In this document: one piece after another, positions 9,051 to 19,800 of the stretch
How positions within the stretch are numbered: position 1 is the stretch's first letter
Layout: each line of letters begins with the position of its first letter
NCBI GenBank assembly: GCA_040902425.1
Contig: JBBDXI010000077.1
Location: 1-64,000 of the forward strand
DNA: 64,000 bases
Direction: 5' to 3'
Source: JBBDXI01 sp040902425
GTDB taxonomy: Bacteria > Planctomycetota > Phycisphaerae > Phycisphaerales > UBA1924
Program-made: the position numbers and the translations under genes
The notes under the pieces: model-generated
Seen by the model: only the letters and a program-made list of their open reading frames with translations
Databases searched by the model: none
Told to the model about the DNA's origin: nothing

Positions 9051-10271
9051 TCACGGTGTCCGGCAACCCTCCGCGTACCTCTGCAGGAAACACCCGAAAT
9101 CGGCGACGTTGAGGAACGGCGCGGCGGTGCTGCCGTCGCAGTTGGCGTAGCAGGCGGCGGGGTCGGAGCAGCCCTGGGAATAACGAGCGAGGAAGCATCC
9201 GAAGTCGGCGACGTTGAGTTCGGGCGCGGTCGTGCTGCCGTCGCAGTTGGCATACCCGCAAGGAGCCAGTTTGGCGACCCAACCGTGGCTGGTGCCGTCC
9301 GGAGCGGTGCCGGTCCCGAAGAACGTCCGTCCGTCTGCGGACACTCCCTGCGAGCCGAGCCTTGGCCACGCCGCGAGCCCGGACGCACCTCGCTGGAGGA
9401 GGAGCATTCGCAGGTCGCGCATGCCGTTCTCCGGGTCCCAGACAAAGCCCGCGCTGCCGGCGAGTGCGCTGCTGAGCCCGGTCACGATCTGCCCATCCGC
9501 CGACACTGAATAGGCGACGCTCGAGTCGGACCCTCCGGGCAGATCACCGAGCAGCTGAACAACTCCGCTCGAGAATCGCGCGGCCTGCACGGGCCCCGCC
9601 CCCAGTCGCCCTTGCCCCACCAGCACCCCCCCATCAGCGGAGAGCCCGTAGACGCTGACGAAACTGACGCCGTTCCAAGGTCCGTCGATGTAAAGAAGCC
9701 CGGTCTGCTGCGTCCACCGGAAAGCCCGGTTGCTGTGAACGCCCACGACACTCTGGGCGTCGGGCGTCATCGCGTGGGCCCAGAGGAAGGCTGTCGACAG
9801 CGGCGTGATCGGTTGGAACCCCGCCGCGTCGGTATGAAGAAATGCCTGGTACTCGCCCGAGGATCTCCGGGTACTGCAGAGTGCCGACGCTCCGTTCGCT
9901 GACACCGCCACGGCCCTCACATCCTGGTATGAGGCGCCCGCTGGTGCGCCGAGGGACTGGTAACCGGCCTGGGTGACGCGGAACGCCCGGATCGGGGCCC
10001 ACGCGCCCCCGACGATGGTCGAATCGTCGGCGCTGATCGCGAAAGGGTCTCCCCCAAGAGGGCCGGCGGGTCCGGGGAGGGGCACGATCCCCGCGGCCGG
10101 GGTCCACTGGAACGCTTCGTTACCGTTGACCTTCCCTACGGCTCGTCCGCCATCGGAACTGGCGGCCCAGACGAAGCTGGGGCCGAGGTCGTAGAAGGCG
10201 ACGGGCTGGGCGACCGCGGACAATGGCAGGCCCGCAAGGGAAGCGGTCGACAGGACGCGGTGGTGCAGCAT
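9051..10271 (-). CDS. Secreted HAF-repeat protein with two GC-type dockerin repeats
   Basis: A 406-residue exported protein. A signal peptide (about 1-22, ending AVAQP) is followed by some six repeats of the 'HAF / probable extracellular repeat' type: GxAxAISxDGxxVVG-like units such as VYGLSADGGVLVGQG and YSVSADGQIVTGLS, with WTP/FVWDPENGM segments between, probably forming a beta-propeller. The C-terminus holds two tandem copies of the dockerin motif, each CxYANCDGST followed by LNVADFGCFL and RYxxGC, ending the protein. Their role in planctomycetes is unknown; anchoring or sorting at the cell surface is the usual suggestion. AGGAG lies seven bases before the ATG and is duplicated 15 bases upstream. 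Confidence 0.85.
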   Translation of the reverse strand: MLHHRVLSTASLAGLPLSAVAQPVAFYDLGPSFVWAASSDGGRAVGKVNGNEAFQWTPAAGIVPLPGPAGPLGGDPFAISADDSTIVGGAWAPIRAFRVTQAGYQSLGAPAGASYQDVRAVAVSANGASALCSTRRSSGEYQAFLHTDAAGFQPITPLSTAFLWAHAMTPDAQSVVGVHSNRAFRWTQQTGLLYIDGPWNGVSFVSVYGLSADGGVLVGQGRLGAGPVQAARFSSGVVQLLGDLPGGSDSSVAYSVSADGQIVTGLSSALAGSAGFVWDPENGMRDLRMLLLQRGASGLAAWPRLGSQGVSADGRTFFGTGTAPDGTSHGWVAKLAPCGYANCDGSTTAPELNVADFGCFLARYSQGCSDPAACYANCDGSTAAPFLNVADFGCFLQRYAEGCRTP

Positions 10272-10272
10272 G

Positions 10273-10300
10273 GGGCGACTCCTGAATGGGCGACTCCTGA
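10273..10300 (-). repeat. Direct repeat duplicating the ribosome binding site
   Basis: The 13-base plus-strand sequence GGGCGACTCCTGA occurs twice, 15 bases apart (10273-10285 and 10288-10300). On the minus strand each copy carries CAGGAGTCGCCC, so the dockerin gene has two Shine-Dalgarno sequences, the nearer one correctly spaced from its ATG. Confidence 0.8.
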
Positions 10301-10743
10301 GATCGCTTACCGGTTGACTGCGATCACGGTTGCGGGCTCGTTTCCGGACTCCGTTCGGCCCCGCGATTGATTCCCTATCTTGCCGCCACTACAGTTCGGC
10401 CGACATCCCGAACTCGGCCAAGGAAGCACGCTGCAATGCTCACGATTCTCGATCATGCCCGGTAAGGCGTACTCGCCGGCGGGGACTCGGCCTGGGGCCG
10501 CTCCGCGTCCGGTGCTCCGCCTCCCCAGCCGGGGAGAAGGGAGCCCCCGGATGCGGTGAGCGGTTTTCCCATCCGGGTCGCCCGTGCCCCCGCCCTCGGC
10601 GGGGACCGGACGTGATCGAGGCCACGGGGCGCAGCGAGCGCATCGTGGCCGTATTCGTTTTGGAGTTCCGACCCCCGCCGCCCAGGAGCCCGCAGGCCTC
10701 GTCGCCTCGACATCCCGACAACTCAGCAGCCCGGAGTCAGCCC
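10301..10743 (+). other. GC-rich leader region upstream of nusA, no gene seen
   Basis: The nusA frame stays open upstream to 10330, but its translation here shows no protein pattern. The stretch contains compact inverted repeats: CTCCCC/GGGGAG at 10521-10536 and an eight-base-pair CCCGGATG/CATCCGGG stem at 10546-10577. The usual rimP gene that precedes nusA in many bacteria is absent. This is probably a structured 5' untranslated leader of the nusA operon, but I do not recognise a known RNA family. Confidence 0.4.
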
Positions 10744-12117
10744 GTGAACAAGCCCGAAATGATGCGCATCCTCGACTCGATCGCCCGCGATCGGAACATC
10801 CCCAAAGAGAACCTGATCAAGGACCTCGAGGCCGCCATGGTCTCCGCGGCCCGGAAGTACTTCAACACGCTCGACACCGAGGAGTTCACCTGCACGGTGG
10901 ACCCGCTGACCGGCGACATCCAGCTGCTGCGGCACGGCGAGAACCTGGTCATGCCGCCGGAGGCCTTCGGGCGGATCGCGGCCCAGACCTTCAAGCAGGT
11001 GATGATCCAGAAGTTCCGCGACGACGAGCGGAGCACGATTTTCGAGGAGTTCTCCAAGCGCATCGGGGAGATCGTCACCGGCAGCGCCCAGCGCTACGAG
11101 GGCGGGGCCCTGGTCGTCACCATCGACCGGGCCGAGGCCTTCATGCCCCGCTCCGAGCAGATCCCCGGCGAGCAGTTCCAGCCGAGCGACCGCGTCCGCT
11201 GCCTGATCCTCGACGTCCGCGACGTCGGCAACCAGGTCAAGATCGTTCTCAGCCGCGGCCACCCGGACTTCATCAAGCGGCTCTTCGAGGTCGAGGTGCC
11301 GGAGGTGGCCGAGCGGATCATCGAGATCAAGGCGATGGCCCGCGAGGCGGGCTACCGCACCAAGCTGGCCGTGGCGTCGATCGACTCCAAGGTCGATGCC
11401 GTCGGGGCCTGCGTGGGCGTGCGGGGCAGCCGGATCAAGAACATCGTCGATGAGCTGAACGGCGAGAAGATCGACATCGTCCGCTGGAACGAGTCGAGCC
11501 AGATCCTCATCCAGAACTCCCTCAAGCCGGCGGAGGTCTCCGAGATCAGCCTGTGCTTCGAGCTGGGCCGGGCGACGGTCGTCGTCCGCGAGGACCAGCT
11601 GAGCCTGGCGATCGGCAAGCGGGGCCAGAACGTGCGGCTCGCGGCCCGCCTCACCGGCTGGGACATCGACATCCTCACGCCGGAAGAGTTCACCAAGGGG
11701 CTGGAGATCATGTCCGAGACGCTCCTGACCGTCGAGGGCGTCACGGCGGAGATGGTGGACAAGCTCGGCGCCCTGGGCATGGTCAGCGTCTTTGACATCG
11801 AGGAGGTCGGGGCGGAGGTCCTCCAGAACGAGCTGGGGATTGCCGACACGGTGGCGCAGGCGATGGTGGAGGCCGCGGCCACGAAGGCCAAGGTCGTCGC
11901 CGAGCAGCAGCAGAAGGACAAGGAAGCGGCGGAGGCCAAGCGCAAGGCCGAGGAAGAGGCGGCCCGGAAGCTGCTGGCCGGCGAGGTGCCGGCGGGCGGG
12001 GTGGATGCGGAGGCCGCGGCCGCGGCGATCCTGGGGGCGAGCGCAGCGCCGGCGGAGGCGCCCAGGCCCTCACCGGAGGCGGAGGCCCGCGCGGCGGACA
12101 TCCTCGGGCAGGGCTGA
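10744..12117 (+). CDS. nusA: Transcription termination/antitermination factor NusA
   Basis: A 457-residue NusA, which binds RNA polymerase and nascent RNA and controls pausing, termination and antitermination. In order: the N-terminal polymerase-binding domain (MRILDSIARDRNIPKENL onward), an S1 RNA-binding domain (GSAQRYEGGALVVTID to about residue 200), and two KH domains (GACVGVRGSRIKNIVDELNG with the GxxG loop, and LAIGKRGQNVRLAARLTGW). A helical AR-like or HhH-like segment follows (EMVDKLGALGMVSVFDIEE), then a Lys/Ala/Glu-rich tail. The GTG at 10744 begins the conserved domain, with CGGAG upstream. It heads the nusA-infB-ylxP-rbfA block known from many bacteria, but without rimP, ylxR or ylxQ. 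Confidence 0.95.
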   Translation: MNKPEMMRILDSIARDRNIPKENLIKDLEAAMVSAARKYFNTLDTEEFTCTVDPLTGDIQLLRHGENLVMPPEAFGRIAAQTFKQVMIQKFRDDERSTIFEEFSKRIGEIVTGSAQRYEGGALVVTIDRAEAFMPRSEQIPGEQFQPSDRVRCLILDVRDVGNQVKIVLSRGHPDFIKRLFEVEVPEVAERIIEIKAMAREAGYRTKLAVASIDSKVDAVGACVGVRGSRIKNIVDELNGEKIDIVRWNESSQILIQNSLKPAEVSEISLCFELGRATVVVREDQLSLAIGKRGQNVRLAARLTGWDIDILTPEEFTKGLEIMSETLLTVEGVTAEMVDKLGALGMVSVFDIEEVGAEVLQNELGIADTVAQAMVEAAATKAKVVAEQQQKDKEAAEAKRKAEEEAARKLLAGEVPAGGVDAEAAAAAILGASAAPAEAPRPSPEAEARAADILGQG

Positions 12118-12211
12118 GCAGGGGTGAAACACCGTGCCCGGGCGGGCGGCCCGGGGAGCGGCGGCGGACGATCGGCGGACGGCAGGCATTGGAAAAGGAC
12201 CGGGAGCACGC

Positions 12212-15091
<2,880 letters not shown>

Positions 15092-15095
15092 CGGC

Positions 15096-15247
15096 AGTGA
15101 CGGAGTGACGCAGCGACGGAGTGACCCAGTTCAGAACAGGGGCAGCGGGGCGCCGCGAAGAACACTGCCTTACTCCGTCACTCCGTCACTCCGTCACTCC
15201 GTCACTGCGTCACTGCGTCACTGCGTCACTGTGTCACTGTGTCACTG
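15096..15247. repeat. Inverted pair of octamer tandem arrays (GACGGAGT / ACTCCGTC)
   Basis: The left array (15099-15130) has four octamers: GACGGAGT, GACGCAGC, GACGGAGT and GACCCAGT. After a 41-base spacer, the right array (15172-15247) has the inverse octamer nine and a half times in a graded order: four ACTCCGTC, three ACTGCGTC, two ACTGTGTC, then ACTG. The arms are complementary over four units, so the transcript could form a long hairpin. The array fills the whole gap between the infB stop and the ylxP start, and covers the place where a ribosome binding site would be. Confidence 0.95.
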
Positions 15248-15250
15248 CCC

Positions 15251-15655
15251 ATGGTCATCGGCCTTCTCCAGTTCGAGCTGGTCATCCACGGGAGCGAGTC
15301 GCTGAAGGACAAGCGGCGGGTGGTGCGATCGGTGAAGGACCGGCTGCACCGGCAGCACCGGGTGGCGGTCGCGGAGGTGGCCTCGCAGGATGTGCTGAAC
15401 CTGGCGGTGCTGGGGCTGGCGTGCGTGGGGAGCGACGGCGGGCGCGTGGGCGAGGTGCTCGACGCGGTGACGGCGAAGCTGCGGGCCCTGGGCGATGCGG
15501 AGCTGGGGGCGGTCTCGCGGCAGGTCATCACCACGGGGGACCTGCCGCCCACCGGCGAGCACGCGGGGATCGACGAGCCGGCGCTGGCGGATGAGCTGCT
15601 GCGGCACTTTGACCGGGGCCGCCCCCCCCCGGGGCACGGACGGGATGAGCGATGA
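15251..15655 (+). CDS. ylxP: DUF503 (YlxP-like) protein
   Basis: A 134-residue protein of the DUF503/YlxP family. The family signature SLKDKRRVVRSVKDRLHRQHRVAVAEVA is visible (residues ~16-43) along with a conserved ALG-type C-terminal helix. Its place between infB and rbfA is the classical position of ylxP in Bacillus and many other bacteria, which supports the call; the function is not settled, though a link to ribosome assembly or RNA is usually assumed. An ATG at 15251 gives the family N-terminus MVIGLLQFEL; a GTG at 15239 lies inside the octamer repeat array. No ribosome site is present before either. The stop overlaps rbfA by ATGA. The C-terminal 20 residues are Gly/Pro/Arg-rich. Confidence 0.8.
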   Translation: MVIGLLQFELVIHGSESLKDKRRVVRSVKDRLHRQHRVAVAEVASQDVLNLAVLGLACVGSDGGRVGEVLDAVTAKLRALGDAELGAVSRQVITTGDLPPTGEHAGIDEPALADELLRHFDRGRPPPGHGRDER

Positions 15656-16125
15656 ACCAGCGGCGACCGGAACAGCTCGCGACGATCCTCCACCGCGCGG
15701 TGCAGGCGCGCCTGGACAAGGGCCTGGCCGACCCGCGGATCGGCGGCCTGATCACGGTGACCGAGGTGAAGGTCTCCAGCGACCTGAAGACGGCGACCGT
15801 GTCGGTCAGCGTCATGCCCCATGAGAAGCAGGACCTGACGCTGCACGGCCTGCGGAGCGCGGCCCGGCACATCCGGCGCGAGGTGGGCGACCAGGTGGCG
15901 GTCCACCGGATGCCCGAGCTGTCGTTCCGGCTCGACAAGAGCCTGGAGAAGCAGGCGGGGGTGCTGGGGGCGATCGCCCGGGCCACGGAGGAGCGTGAGC
16001 GGAAGGAATCGGCCTCCCAGCCCTCATCCGCGGACCCATCGGCGGCCCCCGAGGGGGCTCCGCAGCCGGAGCCCGGGGGGCGGGACGCCTACGCTGGTGA
16101 GCCCGACGAGGAAACGAAGGCGTGA
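15652..16125 (+). CDS. rbfA: 30S ribosome-binding factor RbfA
   Basis: A 157-residue RbfA, a KH-like protein that matures the 5' end of 16S rRNA and the 30S subunit. The conserved blocks are present: RPEQLATILHRAVQ at the start, DPRIGGLITVTEVKVSSDLKTATVSVSV, the KH-like LHGLRSAARHIRREVG, and the ending PELSFRLDKSLEKQAGV. It has an acidic, Pro-rich tail of about 45 residues not found in short RbfA proteins. The ATG overlaps the ylxP stop (ATGA) and the stop overlaps the next GTG (GTGA), so four genes are translationally chained from ylxP onwards. Confidence 0.9.
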   Translation: MNQRRPEQLATILHRAVQARLDKGLADPRIGGLITVTEVKVSSDLKTATVSVSVMPHEKQDLTLHGLRSAARHIRREVGDQVAVHRMPELSFRLDKSLEKQAGVLGAIARATEERERKESASQPSSADPSAAPEGAPQPEPGGRDAYAGEPDEETKA

Positions 16126-16853
16126 CCGCTCCAGACCCTGCGAAAAAGCTCCAGGCCCTCGTGAAAAAGCTGCGCTCGCAGTACGGGGAACCGGTCCCGG
16201 AGGGGGACTGCGAGGGGTGCCCGGAAGACGGGTGCCGGCTCCTGTGGCGGCTGGTCTACGCCTTCCTGGCGTGGGAGGCCTCGGCCTCCAAGGCGGGCGC
16301 GGCGACCAAGCGGCTGCACCACGCGGTGATCGACTACAACGAGATGCGGGTGTGCCTGAACGACGAGCTGGCGGCGATGATCGGGGAGCGCTACCCGCGG
16401 GCCCACGAGCGGGCGGCGCGGCTGCGGTCCACGCTCAACGACCTGTACCGGCGCGAGCACTCGGTGAAGCTGGAGCGGGCGCAGACGCTGGGCAAGCGCG
16501 AGGCGCGGGAGTACATGGACTCGCTGGACGGGATGCCGCCGTTCGTCTCGGCGCGGCTGTCGCTGGTGGCCCTTGGGGGGCACGCGTTCCCGCTGGATGA
16601 GCGGATCCACCAGGCGCTGCTGGAGGAGGAGGCGGTGCCGGCGGGGCTGCCCTTGCCGGATGCCGCCGGGTGGCTTGAGCGGCACTTCCGGGCGGGGGAG
16701 GCGCTGCCGGCGTACCTGTTGATTGAGAAGTGGATGGAGGACCGGCCGGCGCAGCGCAAGCCCGCCACCGCCCGCGCCGGGGGCGCCAAGGGACGCCCGG
16801 CTCCCGAGAAGACCCGCGGGGCGGCCAGGCCCGGCCGGGCCGGGAAGCCGTGA
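16122..16853 (+). CDS. Degenerate HhH-GPD (endonuclease III-like) protein
   Basis: A 243-residue protein whose middle resembles the helix-hairpin-helix DNA glycosylase fold. The segment LDGMPPFVSARLSLVALGG, then HAFPLDERIHQALLEEE, lines up with the endonuclease III hairpin (LPGVGRKTA...) and the following ValAspThrHisVal block. The Asp that activates catalysis is kept (PLDERI), but the hairpin Lys and GVG turn are lost, and there is no iron-sulfur Cys cluster. The Lys/Arg/Pro-rich C-terminal 40 residues look basic and disordered. It is translated by GTGA overlap with rbfA and with the TPR gene, so a role in nucleic-acid binding linked to ribosome biogenesis is possible. A true glycosylase is unlikely. 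Confidence 0.55.
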   Translation: MTAPDPAKKLQALVKKLRSQYGEPVPEGDCEGCPEDGCRLLWRLVYAFLAWEASASKAGAATKRLHHAVIDYNEMRVCLNDELAAMIGERYPRAHERAARLRSTLNDLYRREHSVKLERAQTLGKREAREYMDSLDGMPPFVSARLSLVALGGHAFPLDERIHQALLEEEAVPAGLPLPDAAGWLERHFRAGEALPAYLLIEKWMEDRPAQRKPATARAGGAKGRPAPEKTRGAARPGRAGKP

Positions 16854-19800
16854 ACCGGCGCTGCGCCCAGGCTGTGGCCATGGCGGCCGCGGGCCTGGTG
16901 GCCGCGGGCGGGGTGATGGTCGGCGGGTGCGCCTCGAAGCCGCGTCCCGCGGCAACGGGTGCGCTCGGTGCGCGAGCGCGGAGCGTTGAGGTGCCGGGGC
17001 TGGCGGAGCTGGCGCGGGCGGCGCACGACCAGGCGCGTCGGCCGGTGGCCGGGGCGCGGGCGCTGCCGCCGCCGCCGGGGCTGACCGAGGGGGTGCTGGA
17101 TTCGCTCGCGCCCGTCCGGGGCGAGCGGGCGATGGCGCCGCTGGAGCGCGTGCTGGCGGAGCTGGCGTCGCGCGAGGTCGCCGCGGCCCCGGCGCCGGGC
17201 GAGCCGGCCGCGGCGCTTGATGACGAGGCGCAGCAGCGGGCGCTGCGCCGGTACATCGCGGGGCGGCAGAAGCTGCTGACGGGGGACGGGCCGGGGGCGG
17301 TGGTGGACTTCCGGGCGGCGCTGGCGGTCGACCCTTCGTCGGGCGAGGCGTGGCGCGAGCTGGCGGAGGCGCAGCTGGCGGCGGGGTCGCGGGCAGATGC
17401 GGCCGAGTCGCTGCGGCGCGCGGAGGCGGCGGGGCTTCGCGAGGCGCGGGGGGCGGCGCTCCTGGGCCGATTCGCGGCGGAGCGGGGCGAGCACGAGGAG
17501 GCGGCGCGCCTGTACGCCCGGGCGCTCTCCGGCGGGGCGGGCGTCGCCGACCCGCTGCTGGTTCCGGTGATCGAGCACGAGCTGGCGCGCTCGCTGGTGA
17601 CGCTGGGCTACCACGCGGGCGCCCGCGATGCCCTGGTGCGCGTGCTCTCGCGCACGGCGCCGATCACGGCGAGCACCCGCTACGCGATGGAGTACGGGGC
17701 GATCTTCCGGCGGCAGGGGGACCTGTGGCGCGAGGTCGGCGACCTGGAGATGCGGCTGGGGGACGAGGGGGCGGCGCTGGCGGCTTACGAACGGGCGGCG
17801 CGCCTGCCGACGCTGGACGGCGAGGGGGTGATGCCGCGCCTGGTGTACGCGGCCATGCGTGCCGGGCGTCCCGCGGCGGCGGGGGCGGCGCTCCTGGTCC
17901 GCATCGCCGAGGCGGACGGGCGGGTCGGGACGGAGGAGATGGACCTGCTGCGGCACGTGTCGCGCGTCGGCTCCTCGCGCCGGCAGCTGGCGGGGTCGCT
18001 GGGGCAGCTGCGGGCGGCCTTTGGCGGGAGGACGCCGACGCTGGCGGCGGGGCTCTCCCGCGCCCAGGCGGCGGTGGCGCCGCCGGACGAGTCGCGCCGG
18101 CTGCTGTCGGAGCACCTGACGATCCACCCGCGGGATGTGGAGGCGGCCGCGGCGCTCGCCTCGCTCGTGGAGAGTGCGCCGGATTCGGCCCGCGCGGCGG
18201 CGGCGGTGGCGGCGGTTCGCCCGGGGGCAGCGCTGGGCCTTGCCGAGGGGCTGCTGCGGTCGCGGCACGACGCCGCCGAGGTGCTGGGGGTGCTGGAGGC
18301 GCTGGGGCCCGCGATCGGGCCCTCGATGGTCCGCGCGTGGATGGAGCTGCGGCGCGGGTACCAGCCGCGCGCGGCCGCGGCGCTCGAGGGGCTCCCCCTG
18401 TCCGGCCCGCACAGCGCGGCGCTGGCGCTGGCGCGGGCGGAGATCGGGCTGAACGCGGGGCGGCCGGAGCTCGCGGAGGGGGCGCTGCGCGAGCTGCGGG
18501 AGGACGATCCCGGCGCGCCCCGGGCGCGGGCGTTCCTGCTGGCGATGCTCCAGCGCGATGCCGAGGCGCTGGCGGCGCTGGCGCCGCACCTGGAGGGAAC
18601 GCCGGGCGATCCCGAGGAGCGGATCGAGGCGCTGCTCTTCGCGGCGCAGCTCGCGGCGGGGCTGAAGCGGCCGGAGGATGCGGAGCGGTGGCTCAAGGGC
18701 GCGGCGGCGCTCGACCCGGGCGACGACCGGGCGCTGGGGCTGCTGACGGAGCTGTACGGCCCGGGGGGCGCGCTGGCGGACCAGGGGAAGATGAACCGGG
18801 TGCTGAGGGAGCTGCGGCAGGAGCACGCGGACGGGCGGTTCCTGCGGCTGGCGCGGGCGCGGGAGTTTGCGCGCCGCGCGCTGTGGGAGCAGGCGGAGCG
18901 CGAGGCGCTGCCGCTGGCGGAGGAGTCGCCGGGGGACAAGGGGCCGATCGAGGTGCTGGCGGCGGCGTGGGCGTCGCAGCCGGCGGCGGGCGAGCAGGGC
19001 GGCGTGCGCCGCGGGCTGGCGTGGCTGGAGGCGCAGATGGCGCGCCGGCCGGCGGAGCCGGTGCTGCTGGCGGCCCGGGTCACGCTCATGGCCGCGGCCG
19101 ACCGAGGGGAGGAGGCGGAGGTGCTGCTCCGCGGTGCGCTGGCGGACGGGGCGGGGCCGGACGCGTCGCGCCTGCTGGAGCGGGTGCTGCGGGATGTGCT
19201 GTCGCGACCGGCGCAGGCGAACGGGCTGGCGCTGAAGAGGCTGGAGGGGCGGGTGCTCTCGGTCTCTGAATCGCTCGAGCTGGCGGAGACCTACACGCGG
19301 CTGGAGCGCCCGGCGGATGCGGCCCGGGCCCTGCGCGACGCGGTGCGCCCAGAGATCACGCTGCGCCCGGACCAGCAGACGCGGCTGCTGGTCGTCGGCG
19401 GCGTGGTGGGTCACCACGCGCTGACGGGGCGGCGCGCCGGCACGCCGGACCCCGGGGCGGAGGGGGCTGCGCTGGCGATCCTCGACCTGAGCGTGGCGCG
19501 GGGCGCGACGCTGCCCGCGGCGCTGCACGAGCTGCGGCTGCTGCTGAAGGCGGCGCGCCCGGGGGCGACGGCGGATGAGCTGCTGGAGGCCTGCGCCCTG
19601 GCGGCGCAGCACGAGCCGCGCCTGGAGACGATGCCGGTGATCCGGGTGGCCGATGCGCTCTCGGACACGGGGCGGGGGGCGACGGCGCTGGAGGTGATCC
19701 GTAAGGCGGTCCCGCGGTTCCCGGCGGGGGCGCTGCGGCTGCACCTGGGGTGGTTCGCGATGGCGGCGCGGGCGGGCGATGGGCCCGAGGCCCGGGCGAT

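Noticed and set aside
15096..15247. CRISPR array
   Set aside because: Units are 8 bases with no spacers; not a CRISPR repeat-spacer pattern, and no cas gene is present.
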